From NCBI GenBank assembly GCA_001714685.2, contig MDTP02000003.1, positions 1 through 64,000 of the forward strand: a stretch of DNA of 64,000 nucleotides. Reading direction: 5' to 3'. The stretch comes from Methanosarcina sp. Ant1 (GTDB lineage: Archaea; Halobacteriota; Methanosarcinia; Methanosarcinales; Methanosarcinaceae). The translations under genes and the position numbers were made by a program. The notes under the pieces are model-generated. The model worked only from the letters and a program-made list of their open reading frames with translations. It was not told the origin of the DNA and ran no database searches. The number at the start of each line of letters is the position of its first letter. Positions within the stretch are counted from its first letter, which is position 1. Below are positions 27,075 through 36,287 of the stretch, one piece after another.

Positions 27075-27743
27075 TTATATTCGATTCAATTCCTTTAAAT
27101 CCTTCGGAAGTTCCTGTATTATGGCAGGCACGCCAATGGCAAGTTTCCAGGCAGGTACGCTTTTCGTTACAAGTGCTCCTCCGGCAACCATTGCCCCTTC
27201 TCCTATTTCCACCTCTGGAAGCAGGGTAGCATTTGCACCGATAGATGCCCCTTTTCTCAAAACAGGACCTTTCAGTTCGTATTTTTTCCGAATAGGATAT
27301 TTATCGTTGGCCAAAACAGCGCAGGGACCAATAAACACATTGTCTTCAATTACAACATTGGTCGGAATATAGACATTGCCCTGAATACTGACATTATTTC
27401 CTATCTTCACATGCCCGTCTATAATAACATTGGTTCCGATCAGGACATTATTTCCTATTTCGGTATTTTCTCTGATCATTACATTATGTCCAGTTTTGAA
27501 GTTTATTCCTGTTTTTACGTTGGAAAATATCGTTGATCCGGCCCTTACAATTGAGTTCGGGCCTATGGTACAGCCTGGGAAATCAAAATCTTCTATTTCG
27601 AGATTTTGTTTCAGAATTTCCATCAGGATCTTGTGTTCCGGGTACCCAAGAATCACATTTTCTAGTATTACTGTGTCTTTGCCTATTACAGAGGTGCCGT
27701 ATATTTTAGAAGAATTGTGAATTTTAAATTCAGTCAAGTTCAT
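27075..27743 (-). CDS. Hexapeptide-repeat sugar N-acyltransferase (WbpD-like)
   Basis: 222-231 residues of left-handed beta-helix, with isoleucine-rich hexads such as [20 protein letters not shown] and a C-terminal AIGVPAII typical of the family. It would acetylate the amino group added by the preceding aminotransferase, finishing a 2,3-diacetamido uronate. The N-terminus is unusual: about 60 residues of strand-like sequence precede the hexads. Start ATG at 27743 was preferred; an ATG at 27770 adds nine residues and neither has an ideal Shine-Dalgarno. It is the first gene of the minus-strand operon. Confidence 0.83.
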   Translation of the reverse strand: MNLTEFKIHNSSKIYGTSVIGKDTVILENVILGYPEHKILMEILKQNLEIEDFDFPGCTIGPNSIVRAGSTIFSNVKTGINFKTGHNVMIRENTEIGNNVLIGTNVIIDGHVKIGNNVSIQGNVYIPTNVVIEDNVFIGPCAVLANDKYPIRKKYELKGPVLRKGASIGANATLLPEVEIGEGAMVAGGALVTKSVPAWKLAIGVPAIIQELPKDLKELNRI

Positions 27744-27770
27744 GCTCCCCCGGTTTTCTAGTTTTTTCAT

Positions 27771-28290
27771 TGACCAGCCGCACTTTCTCTTGAAGTGTCA
27801 AATCCCTGGTCATTTTTTACATAGATTTCTGTTCTTACATTCCCGGATGATCGGGTTAATCTATACTCTTGAGATAAACCTCGAAGATGATTTCGATTTA
27901 TTTTTTTCCCGATACCCACTCCCCTTGATTTATGAAACTATCTTAATTTTTTAGTTGAATACACTGTATAATTATTTAAGTTATTTGGTTTATTTACCTG
28001 TCGGGCATTTTGTCTTGTATTTTCTGGTAAAGTTCTTCAATCTATACCTCTTCTTTTGCATTCATAGTTGTGCAGTACAGCTTCTAATCTTTTATTTACA
28101 ATACTATTATGGCTATAACTTATATAAAATATTAATAACTTAAGAAATTTCCCGTTCCCGAATCCTAAATTGTGTGGCCGGGCTATATTTGGTAAATCAG
28201 GGTAAATAAGTTCCAACATGGTTCCCCTTTTGGCTCCCCCTCAAATTCGGGCCAATATCTTCTCTTCAAATTTGTCAGTATATGAGAGAA
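27771..28290. other. Divergent promoter region of the Wbp-like operon
   Basis: AT-rich DNA without a gene. Several TATA-like stretches occur, including TTATATAAAATATT near 28118-28132, which could serve either strand. Confidence 0.4.
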
Positions 28291-28301
28291 TTTTTATATC
28301 A
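28291..28301 (+). promoter_or_regulatory. TATA box for the small membrane protein
   Basis: TTTTTATATCA lies about 25-30 bp before a likely transcription start near 28325, followed by AAGGAG at 28338-28343. Confidence 0.5.
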
Positions 28302-28351
28302 TATACACATTTGTCTCTAAAATCTGTGAATCAACTTAAGGAGTCCTAAAT

Positions 28352-28600
28352 ACGCTTGCAAGTTTAATTTCGTCAAGTTCACTTACTTCAGGTCCACTCT
28401 CAATGACGATGGTACCAGGAATACCTGAAGGCGCATCCATAGCCGCAGCTACTTTGATCTTGTTGCTTTTGCTCAGAGATTTCCTCCCAGTGTCGAAGAG
28501 CTGGAATAATACTGTGAAAGATTCTTTAAATATGGGAATTATCCCACTGTTATTTTCCTTTGGTGCAGCCATTGTTTTCAAGTTTATCCTGCTCTTTTAA
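28352..28600 (+). CDS. Small two-TM membrane protein, probable ACG start
   Basis: A frame of 65 residues begins at ATG 28403, but this lacks a ribosome-binding site and cuts off an N-terminus seen in its paralogue at 46649-46939. The same frame runs back to a perfect AAGGAG (28338-28343), eight bases after which lies ACG CTT GCA where the paralogue has ATG CTT TCA. I therefore infer an ACG start or a mutated start codon. Two hydrophobic helices follow (ATLILLLLLRDFLPV and GIIPLLFSFGAAIVFKFILLF), the second introduced by a MGI motif shared with the paralogue. Function unknown; it is divergent from the Wbp-like sugar operon. Confidence 0.6.
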   Translation, partial: TLASLISSSSLTSGPLSMTMVPGIPEGASIAAATLILLLLLRDFLPVSKSWNNTVKDSLNMGIIPLLFSFGAAIVFKFILLF

Positions 28601-29111
28601 CAGCGTTTTACCTTCAGCTATAACTTTTTATTTTTTCCATATTCTCTTCCGGGATATTCTTTCATAATTTTGTAAAAAAGATTTTTCTTCCCTTCTCTGC
28701 AGCCCGAGTTTCGCTCCCCGAATTTCGCTTCGGGAGCACGAGGTCCGTTTCACTCGCTTCGCTCCTTCAAGCGGACTAATTTATAAAATTACAGCTTTTC
28801 TGTGTTTTTGTGCTTAGGAGTCGTCACAGAACAAACTATACACAGGTTTCTAGTGGACGCCTTGATTTTCAAGATCATAACCATCAATTGAAAAGTAACT
28901 TTATGAAAAATCTGCATAATCTAATTTGTGACAGTTACTTACAGTGTCTGGAGTAAATTTTTCCATGAAATCAGGGTTTTCCGTGGTTATTCGAGTCTGA
29001 AGTGGGTTAGTCAAGAACATTGTTTTTTTGACTATATCTCCAGCTTCTGCTTTTTCGCTCCCTTACTTTTTACTTTCTTTTCTTCGGAATCCGGGGTAGG
29101 ATCAGATAGGT
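28601..29111. other. Spacer with dispersed repeat, no gene seen
   Basis: Holds copy C of the GC-rich repeat at 28699-28779. The remainder is AT-rich and shows no coding frame. Confidence 0.5.
28699..28779 (-). repeat. Dispersed GC-rich repeat, copy C
   Basis: Minus-strand copy of the family at 3961-4088 and 6741-6829, with the TCCCGAAGCGAAATTCGGGG hairpin and a GTCCGCTTGAAGGAGCG arm. Compensating-looking changes (GTCCG...CGGAC) keep the outer pairing. Confidence 0.82.
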
Positions 29112-29906
29112 TTAGAGGAGAAGGGGAATGATCCCGAAAAGAAAGACATTTATAGAGCCATGAATCATCACAGCCAGGGGGAGGCTGCGTGTTCTATAAA
29201 ATAGGTAACCTATTAAGAGGCCTACAAAGGATGCGTATATAACTTCGTAAACATTTCCATATCCTGAATGCATAAGTCCGAACAAAACGCTTGTAAATAT
29301 CAGCCCTGCCTGGTTGCCAAGCATCATCTCTAGCCGGTTCTGGAGGATTGATCTGAAAATTATCTCCTCTACAAGACCTACGAAAAATATCATAACGATG
29401 CTGAGCATCATAAGGTTAAATATTGAAAGGTCTGGAATTAGAGAGTTAGTCCTTATTATCAGATATTCTCCTTCTGCTAGCAAGAGGCCCAACAATATTG
29501 AGAACGGAACATAGAGCCACATTTTCTTGAAAGTTATCCCGAGCTGCATGCGAGTAAATCCCTGATGTGTGGCTGCAATACTTGCAGGTATCGCAAGAAT
29601 GCCGTATATGAAAATCAAGGAATAAAGTGTTGTCTCATAGTAAACTGGTATTGAAAGGTTTACCAAGCGCAGAATCGGAAGGAGAATAAGTGCCTGGTAG
29701 GTTTTCTGGATTTCCTCGTTTTTTAAGAACATCATGGAGAAAGAAAGCCCAAGCAGGATCACTGCATGCATTTCCAGGGATTCGACTTCCCTTCCCAAAT
29801 ACATCAATATTTCTGCAAAGGCAATTGCTAAAGCCGGTATTGCCAGATAGAGCCATTTGTTTTCAATATCAGGCGTTTTTTCTCTGAAATTTTCAGATAT
29901 TTCCAT
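29112..29906 (-). CDS. CPBP-family intramembrane metalloprotease
   Basis: 264-residue polytopic membrane protein with about seven or eight hydrophobic helices. The C-terminal CPBP (Abi/Rce1-like) signature is complete: EEIIFR at 180-185, the His in LMHSGYGN (H213) and MIHGSINV (H249). Such proteases cleave within membranes, process prenylated or lipid-linked peptides, or act in surface-protein maturation. It follows the DUF1616 gene by two bases, so the two are co-transcribed. Location at the edge of a surface-glycan locus suggests, but does not prove, a role in maturing envelope proteins. Confidence 0.85.
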   Translation of the reverse strand: MEISENFREKTPDIENKWLYLAIPALAIAFAEILMYLGREVESLEMHAVILLGLSFSMMFLKNEEIQKTYQALILLPILRLVNLSIPVYYETTLYSLIFIYGILAIPASIAATHQGFTRMQLGITFKKMWLYVPFSILLGLLLAEGEYLIIRTNSLIPDLSIFNLMMLSIVMIFFVGLVEEIIFRSILQNRLEMMLGNQAGLIFTSVLFGLMHSGYGNVYEVIYASFVGLLIGYLFYRTRSLPLAVMIHGSINVFLFGIIPLLL

Positions 29907-29908
29907 CC

Positions 29909-30796
29909 TCAGACCCCCTTTGTAACGTTAATCCAGAGGCGCAGGTCTCGATAGGGCACTTCCTTTTCAGTCTCGTTGAAAAGCAGGAATTCAAGCTTCA
30001 TATTATTTCCTTCAACAGAAGGTGTAATCACAAGGGGCTCTTCCAAGGTCGTGTTATGGGCAAGCCTTATGTTTTGCAAATTTTTCGGGAGGGGCAGTGA
30101 TTTGTTTTCAAGCCTTACTTCCATCGTGTAGTTCATTTTTTTATATTCGTTGTTCGTTATCCCTACAATGTAGGTTCCGCTTTCTCCCTGTACATATTCA
30201 GTTGTATAATTCTCAGCCATCTTTTGGGGTCCGAGGATATAGAATTCCGTAAATGGCTCTTTCTCATGAGGCACTAAGGTAACGTAACCCATAGTCCCGA
30301 TCAAGACCAGGAAAGAAATGGCTAGAAATGTCCTAAGGATTCTCTCTGTTTTTGATTCAGGCTTTCCCAGAACTTCATTCATCAGATTAAGAGCGGAGGC
30401 TTTTATAGAGATCCCAAATGCTTTGTCTTCTGGCAGCTTTTTCCTTCTTACGTATGCCAATCCAGACAAGAGCAGGGTAAATACAGAAAGGCTTGCGAGG
30501 AGGGGAATCTCCTTTATCCCCCAAGATGTAAAATTAAGTACAAGCCCTATTAGAGGTACTACCGCAACGCTCAACCCAACAGAAAGAGCTATTCTTTCCA
30601 GCCATTCAAGTCCGGTTTTTTCCGGAAAAAGCATGGCTATAAGGGCATACCCTGGAAGGAAAAGTATTAGGGGTAAACTTAGAGCAGTGCGAACGAAACT
30701 TCCGCTGAGTGCAGGAATAAGTACGAAAATATCCGTAAGAATTACAAGACCTGCTACTAACAGCAAGTCAGATGGAAACTTCTGGTTTCCGGCCAT
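29909..30796 (-). CDS. DUF1616 family membrane protein
   Basis: About 295 residues. Four N-terminal TM helices (about 10-115), one more near 160-180, then an extracytoplasmic beta-rich domain with many N-glycosylation sequons (ENYT, MNYT, NKS, HNTT, NETE) ending close to the C-terminus. This layout matches DUF1616, an archaeal family of unknown function. I chose ATG 30796 because GAGGAG lies four bases before it; an ATG at 30808 overlaps that element. Upstream of the CPBP protease by two bases. The abundance of sequons fits a glycosylated envelope protein. Confidence 0.8.
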   Translation of the reverse strand: MAGNQKFPSDLLLVAGLVILTDIFVLIPALSGSFVRTALSLPLILFLPGYALIAMLFPEKTGLEWLERIALSVGLSVAVVPLIGLVLNFTSWGIKEIPLLASLSVFTLLLSGLAYVRRKKLPEDKAFGISIKASALNLMNEVLGKPESKTERILRTFLAISFLVLIGTMGYVTLVPHEKEPFTEFYILGPQKMAENYTTEYVQGESGTYIVGITNNEYKKMNYTMEVRLENKSLPLPKNLQNIRLAHNTTLEEPLVITPSVEGNNMKLEFLLFNETEKEVPYRDLRLWINVTKGV

Positions 30797-31046
30797 ATAA
30801 CTCCTCATAAAACGGTTTTAGTGTTTTTCTGGCTTCAAAATTTTTTTCATTTATTATTCGAGCTAACTGCCGATTTCCGTTTTCCCTCTTGAGGTTTCTG
30901 AAAACCTTCATACTTGCTCCAATCGGTCTTCTTTGATTTCCGATTGCGAAGAGTAATAACCTGAAAGGCGAAAACTGCCCGAAACTCAACCTCGGAGTTC
31001 TCTTCCGATTTAGCAGCATTTTCTTCTTGATAGTATTAGTTTTCAA
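30768..31046 (-). CDS. Possible small basic protein overlapping the DUF1616 gene
   Basis: 92 residues, highly basic N-terminal half, then a charged helical end (RQLARIINEKNFEARKTLKP). It overlaps the DUF1616 start by about 30 bp and its end contains that gene's ribosome-binding site, which is compatible with translational coupling. No family recognised and no good start signal, so it may be non-coding leader. Confidence 0.3.
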   Translation of the reverse strand: MKTNTIKKKMLLNRKRTPRLSFGQFSPFRLLLFAIGNQRRPIGASMKVFRNLKRENGNRQLARIINEKNFEARKTLKPFYEELYGRKPEVSI

Positions 31047-31702
31047 TATTTTTTTAACCCTATCTACTGAGATACTCAGTTGTATAATTTATCTTTCCCA
31101 TTTCCTGCTTGCTATATCAAATACCTTTCCCTTTTTTTCTATCTTCCTGAAGGGAGTTTTCGACCTTAAAACCTTTTTCTTACCTTCTTTTTGGAAAGAG
31201 TATCTGGCATGAGCCTTAGTATATACAAATGCTAACATATAACATGGAAATATTTTTGGCTTTTTATATCAGTGCAATTTTTTTCCTTTATTACGCTTAT
31301 TTAAAATGGAGAATAAAAGCTTTAAACTTTTTATTTAACTTAACAGGCTTTTTAAACAAACTTAATTGCTTTTCATTATCAGTGTTACTTACTTATTATT
31401 TTTCATGTCTAAATGCTTATATAGCTCGTATATTAAAACAGATACAGGTCTTATATTATATGCCGTGACTCATTTACAGAGTATCTATGTTCCTCCTTTT
31501 TGTTAAAAGGAGTATCAAAATCCCCCAAATTGATGTCTGTAAATACACTGTAGAAGACCTTTTGAAACCCTTTAAAAATTATGGAGCGAAGACTCTGAAA
31601 AATATATTTTCCAGATTTGAACTTTTTATCGACTCCTCTATAATAAATCCCTTTGTTATGGAGACCCCTGAGTCTTATCGTCAAAGAGGTAGGTGATCGC
31701 AC
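31047..31702. other. Intergenic, no gene seen
   Basis: About 650 bp of AT-rich DNA between divergent units. Hydrophobic frames at 31229-31468 and 31487-31696 have compositions explained by AT content. The end of the spacer carries TAGGTGATCGCAC, the ribosome-binding site of the next gene. Confidence 0.45.
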
Positions 31703-32602
31703 ATGACCATTACAATTGCAGCCATGCCTGCATATAACGAAGCCCATGCCATTGCAGAAATCATCACGGGCTGCAAAAAACATGTCGACAGGGTAGTGGT
31801 TGTGGATGATGGAAGCACTGATAACACTGTCGATATTGCCGAATCCCTAGGTGCCTATGTAGTCCGTCACGAGACAAATAAAGGATATGGTGCAGCCCTT
31901 AAAGACTGTTTTGAAACCGCACGTAAACTCGGTGCAAATTTTATGGTCATAATCGACTCTGACGGTCAGCATGATCCATCCGAGATTCCAAAGCTTCTTG
32001 AGCCCCTAAAAAATGGGTTTGATCTTGTAATCGGCTCAAGGTTTGTCAATGGTAACGGTAAAAATGTCCCTATTTACCGTAAGTTTGGGATGAAGGTTCT
32101 TGATGTCGCAACCTACATTGCAGGAGGTCTCAATGTCACTGACTCCCAAAGCGGTTTTCGAGCTTATGGACAAAGAGCCATTGAAAATATAAATTTGAAT
32201 GGTACAGATATGTCCGCAGGCTCTGAAATCCTTATTCAGGCAAGGGATTGCAAACTAAAGTTTACTGAAGTGGAAATTCATTGTAGGTATGACCTTGAGA
32301 ATTGCTCAAGCGAGCATCCTTTCATACATGGCCCCAGGGTTCTATTTAAGATTTTGAAGGATATGGAATATAGACGGCCCCTGTATTATTTTGCCGTTCC
32401 TGGTATAATTATGGCATCTACAGGCTTTCTTATGGGACTGAAATTTTTACATGATTATTCTCTAGGAGGTTCCTTGCGTTTCGGGCCTACACTTCTCATG
32501 GTGATGCTGACAATTATTGGAGCCTTCATGGTGTTTACGGGAATAATATTGCATGCCATATCAAGGATGATAGTTATAAACGAGCAGATTCGAAAACAAT
32601 AA
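31703..32602 (+). CDS. GT2 glycosyltransferase, polyprenyl-phosphate sugar synthase-like
   Basis: 299 residues. The N-terminal GT2 domain has MPAYNEA, VVDDGSTDN and the DxD-type DSDGQHDP, and the acceptor-loop QSGFRAY typical of DPM1/DPG synthases. Two C-terminal TM helices (about 232-250 and 265-290) place it at the membrane. Enzymes of this architecture transfer a sugar from UDP or GDP to dolichyl or undecaprenyl phosphate on the cytoplasmic face. GGTGAT five bases before the ATG is an excellent ribosome-binding site. It is followed after 23 bp by a second GT2 gene. Confidence 0.9.
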   Translation: MTITIAAMPAYNEAHAIAEIITGCKKHVDRVVVVDDGSTDNTVDIAESLGAYVVRHETNKGYGAALKDCFETARKLGANFMVIIDSDGQHDPSEIPKLLEPLKNGFDLVIGSRFVNGNGKNVPIYRKFGMKVLDVATYIAGGLNVTDSQSGFRAYGQRAIENINLNGTDMSAGSEILIQARDCKLKFTEVEIHCRYDLENCSSEHPFIHGPRVLFKILKDMEYRRPLYYFAVPGIIMASTGFLMGLKFLHDYSLGGSLRFGPTLLMVMLTIIGAFMVFTGIILHAISRMIVINEQIRKQ

Positions 32603-32625
32603 ATTTCAGAATGGGGTTAATTTTT

Positions 32626-33639
32626 ATGGAATACCCTTTTATTTCGGTGGTAGTAGGCATTCGCAATGAGGAAAGATTCATTGAAGAATGTATTGAATCG
32701 CTTCTCAGACTCGACTACCCTCAGGATTCTTATGAGATTATTATCGTTGACGGAATGTCCACCGATAAAACCAGGGACCTCGTACAGAAATATCCTGTCA
32801 GGCTCCTTCTCAATGAAAGAAAGAATGTTGCTGCGGCAAGGAACCTTGGCGTGAAAAATGCCAGAGGCGATTTTGTTGCTTTTACTGATGGGGACTGTAA
32901 GGTCTACTCCCAGTGGTTGAAGATCCTTGTCCTTGAAATGCAAAACGCCCCAGATGATGTGGTGTGTGTTGGAGGCCCTAACCTGATCTTTGACACTGAT
33001 CCTATATTTGGCAGGGTCGTGGGGTATGCCCAGGAAACTTTTTTGGGCTCTGGAGGCTCGGCTCAATCCAAAAACTCCACTAAAAAACACTATGTAAGCT
33101 CTCTCCCCAACTGCAATGCTATGTACAAAAAAAGTGCAATTCAGGAAGTAGGGTGTTTCGACGAGAGATTTCTTATAGGCCAGGATGGAGACCTGAATTA
33201 CAGAATAGGCAAGAGAGGCCACAAGTTTTTGTATATCCCTGAAGCACAAGTTTTGCACCATCGAAGAGGAACTTTTAAATCTTTCTCTGTAAGGATGTTT
33301 AAATACGGTATGTGGATGGCAGAACTTTTCAAAAAGCATGGGGAGTTTGTTCGCTGGTATGCGTTTTTGCCTTCAGTTGCAATCATTTTTGCAGTTGTTT
33401 TGCTCATCTCTTCTATTATGTACTTTGCTCCGATACTGTTTCTGCTTGTACTGATGGCCATATATTTTGTCCTAGTCTTTGTCACTTCAATCCAGGTTAC
33501 TTACAAAATGAGGTCAAAATACGGTCTTTTTGCCCTTTTTGTGATCCCTGTTCAACATGTTACCTATGGGCTGGGATTTTTGTACAGTTTTGCAAATTCC
33601 CTTTATCTCTCTAAATCCAGATCTCGCTCGGATAATTAA
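32626..33639 (+). CDS. GT2 glycosyltransferase with C-terminal TM helices
   Basis: About 337 residues. The GT2 motifs are VVVGIRNEE, VDGMSTDKT, a DGDCKV nucleotide-sugar site and the acceptor-side GQDGDLNYRI. The C-terminal third has two or three TM helices (about 250-300), as in ExoA-like membrane glycosyltransferases of exopolysaccharide pathways. I chose the ATG at 32626, preceded by GGGG nine bases upstream; an ATG at 32611 adds five residues. It forms an operon with the preceding DPM1-like gene and ends just before a dispersed repeat. Confidence 0.88.
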   Translation: MEYPFISVVVGIRNEERFIEECIESLLRLDYPQDSYEIIIVDGMSTDKTRDLVQKYPVRLLLNERKNVAAARNLGVKNARGDFVAFTDGDCKVYSQWLKILVLEMQNAPDDVVCVGGPNLIFDTDPIFGRVVGYAQETFLGSGGSAQSKNSTKKHYVSSLPNCNAMYKKSAIQEVGCFDERFLIGQDGDLNYRIGKRGHKFLYIPEAQVLHHRRGTFKSFSVRMFKYGMWMAELFKKHGEFVRWYAFLPSVAIIFAVVLLISSIMYFAPILFLLVLMAIYFVLVFVTSIQVTYKMRSKYGLFALFVIPVQHVTYGLGFLYSFANSLYLSKSRSRSDN

Positions 33640-33958
33640 AAATAGCTAGAAAATAACTTCAAGTTTTCACTTTGGGAATAGCTCTATAATTCGATTTCCC
33701 CAAATAATCATCAAGACAATATCGGTAACTGAAATACTTGAAATTATATTCTTGTCGTTCCTTAATGTCCACGCGCTTATTTGCCCATCAGTTAGAAGAA
33801 ACGGCCGAAACCCTTGAATATATATGGGGGACTTTTCGGGGCAAAAAATTTTTAATCAATACCGCCCTGATTGTAACTCTCATTGGTTTTCGACACAAAA
33901 TTTGGGTAAATTATTATTCAATTTGTGAAATTTGTTTGCTTAAGGTTATGGAGATAGT
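33640..33958. other. Spacer with dispersed repeat
   Basis: Begins with copy 2 of the 123-bp repeat and continues with sequence weakly resembling the tail relics at 19801-19890. A 75-residue frame at 33738-33965 is built from this repeat and is not called. Confidence 0.5.
33641..33763 (+). repeat. 123-bp dispersed repeat, copy 2
   Basis: Partner of 19629-19750, over 90 percent identical by eye. It starts directly at the stop codon of the GT2 gene, suggesting insertion or recombination at this point. Confidence 0.85.
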
Positions 33959-36016
33959 ATGTTAGAATTAAGTAAAGATGAAGGACTCAGATTGGATAAT
34001 AACCGTTTAATGAGGTTAATTTCCTATGTGTTTCCAATAGCTATAATTCTCGCAGTGATACTCACGTTCTTATGGATGTTTAAAGTCGGGAAGTTCGGTT
34101 ACGCAGTTCGAGGACTATTTACAGGAATCCCTGCAATACTTTCCTGCCTTTTTGTATTGTTCATTTACAAAAAAGATGTAAGTCTGCATGATATAGACGT
34201 CCTTCCGTCACTAAATCTAAAGTCTCTTACGTATCTATTTGGGATATTTTATATCAGTTCCCTGGTTGCACTCTTGCTGTCTGAGGGTAGCAGACCGGGG
34301 TATTATTTCATCTTTATTCTAGTGCTGTACCTTTCGGTGTTCCTGCAAATATTCTCTAAAAATGTAAATCCTTCTCTTATCCTTGTTGAATCTTTCTTAA
34401 TCATGATTAACTTGATTTACAGTGTTACATTAAATTACGATTTTTACTTTGGGACCACAGATATCTTGCCCCATATCTTTCTTTCCGAAATTACCGCCAC
34501 ATTTGGGCGGATAATTCCGGCTTCATTAAGTGATTATGCATACTTTCCCTTGTATCATGTATTTATTGCAGAAGCGTCCGAGCTCTTGAATCTAGGCACA
34601 AAGACATCGCTGTTTCTGGTAACTGCGCCGATTTATGCAATCACTATAATTTTTCTTTACTACGTTTTTAATTACATAACAAACAACAGGCAAATATCTC
34701 TGCTTTCTTGTTTATTATTTTCCTCGAGTTCTATTGTACTATATTACGGTGCAAATGTAATCACCCGCACAATGTCATTTATAATGTTCGTTATATTACT
34801 GTACCTGATTTATAGTGTCAATTTCAAGAAAGATAAAATCTCTTTAAAAACTCTTTCAGTAATCATTGCGATCTTTTTAACCCTAGTTCACAATGTCTCC
34901 CTGCCCCAGATAGTCTTATTACTGATCCTTCTATTTGCTTCTGAATATATAGTAAAAAACGGCAGCTACATAAGCAAGCCCTTTTTCTTATTTCTGACTG
35001 TTACCTTCGTAGCATACTGGTTTTTTGAAGCATACCTGTTTGTTCAAAGGGGCCTGACTCCCCGTTTACAGAGCCAGTTCTGGGATTCTTTAGTTTTAAC
35101 TGCTGGAGGCGTAGAGGTACTTCAGGAGGAGTGGATTAGTTTAATAGGACTTCTGGATAAATCAATTTTTTTATTTTTTGCCTTAATTGGAATAGGCTTT
35201 CTCCTGAAGAACCATAAAAATAATTATGCTTCTGTGTTAGGTTTATTTTCCTTTTTGGCCCTGATATTCTACGTGCCCAATCCACTCAATACCATCTGGC
35301 AGTTCAGGGTTCTTTTTAGAGTTGACCGTTTTATGCTTCTTGTCAGTCCTTTTATGGCTTTCGCAATGGGATACGGCATATATGTATTCTGGAATTATAT
35401 GTCTAAATACGCCCCTAAAAAAATAAATTCCTTTTTTTTAATAGTTTTACTATTCTCTGGATTTGTCTTGGTTTCCCCGATCTTCAGTATTGGGGACTCG
35501 GACTTACTTGGCCAAAACGCTAAACATGAATACTTCACTTCCGATGAATTGAGCGGCTTTGAGCACGTTTTCAAATACACTCCTGCCAATTCCGCCATTT
35601 ACACAGATTATTACACCTCAAGATTTTTTTATCTTCCATTGATTCCTCAGAATTCTGCGGAAATGAATCTCTCACCTTATCAAAATTACAGAATCGGTGA
35701 TGTGAATAACCTCCCAAAATACAGAGGATATATAGTGCTCAGAACCCGGGAATTTCTAAGAAGCGGTTTATACTTCGGCAGTGAGGAAAGCACCCTCAAA
35801 GAAACTCCTAACTATTTGTTCCAGGGAGTGCTGCCCGAAAACAAGCTTGAACTAGAACGTAACGTCGCAGATCTCAGTAAAGTCTATTCAAATCCTTCAA
35901 CGGATATTTTTATTCCACATAAGGGATTACGTTCTCAACAAGGAACAAAATCGACGAATAGTCAAAATCTTAAAAATCAAGGTAACTATTCAGCCAATCC
36001 AAAATCAGTTGAATGA
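33959..36016 (+). CDS. Polytopic membrane protein, GT-C-like (paralogue 1)
   Basis: 685 residues with about 13-14 TM helices over residues 20-520, followed by an extracytoplasmic soluble domain of about 150 residues. The first large outer loop holds an acidic-His motif (FGTTDILPHIFLSE), and a YFPLYHVFI segment follows, both also seen in the 649-residue protein at 54823 (GYDAYFHANM, YFYYPLAHIFI). This arrangement is that of GT-C glycosyltransferases, which use polyprenyl-phosphate sugars outside the membrane. The C-terminal tail is low-complexity Asn/Ser/Gln. GGAGAT precedes the ATG. Whether it transfers a sugar or polymerises (Wzy-like) cannot be told. Confidence 0.7.
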   Translation: MLELSKDEGLRLDNNRLMRLISYVFPIAIILAVILTFLWMFKVGKFGYAVRGLFTGIPAILSCLFVLFIYKKDVSLHDIDVLPSLNLKSLTYLFGIFYISSLVALLLSEGSRPGYYFIFILVLYLSVFLQIFSKNVNPSLILVESFLIMINLIYSVTLNYDFYFGTTDILPHIFLSEITATFGRIIPASLSDYAYFPLYHVFIAEASELLNLGTKTSLFLVTAPIYAITIIFLYYVFNYITNNRQISLLSCLLFSSSSIVLYYGANVITRTMSFIMFVILLYLIYSVNFKKDKISLKTLSVIIAIFLTLVHNVSLPQIVLLLILLFASEYIVKNGSYISKPFFLFLTVTFVAYWFFEAYLFVQRGLTPRLQSQFWDSLVLTAGGVEVLQEEWISLIGLLDKSIFLFFALIGIGFLLKNHKNNYASVLGLFSFLALIFYVPNPLNTIWQFRVLFRVDRFMLLVSPFMAFAMGYGIYVFWNYMSKYAPKKINSFFLIVLLFSGFVLVSPIFSIGDSDLLGQNAKHEYFTSDELSGFEHVFKYTPANSAIYTDYYTSRFFYLPLIPQNSAEMNLSPYQNYRIGDVNNLPKYRGYIVLRTREFLRSGLYFGSEESTLKETPNYLFQGVLPENKLELERNVADLSKVYSNPSTDIFIPHKGLRSQQGTKSTNSQNLKNQGNYSANPKSVE

Positions 36017-36287
36017 TATTGATTTTGACGTAATCGAGAAGTGCGATCATTAACTAATGAAAATAGAAAAACGTAATCTCTAGTCAACAGTTAAATAAAA
36101 TTAATTCACATAGGTGTGCTCGTTGAATATTAACAAAGATAGCTATTGATGTTGTTTCATCTAGGCTGAATAGTACTAATAAAGATTAATTTGATCGATA
36201 CCTGTGGATTCGCGAGAAACTGTAGTTTAGAGCAGGTGCTAAATTAAAAGTAAAACTAAAAGACTTCAAACTTCACTTTAAAGGGCT

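Noticed and set aside
32617-33339. 240-codon minus-strand frame opposite the second GT2 gene
   Set aside because: Antisense shadow of a clear glycosyltransferase.
33738-33965. 75-residue frame before the GT-C-like gene
   Set aside because: Built from the 123-bp repeat and its flank, with no independent support.
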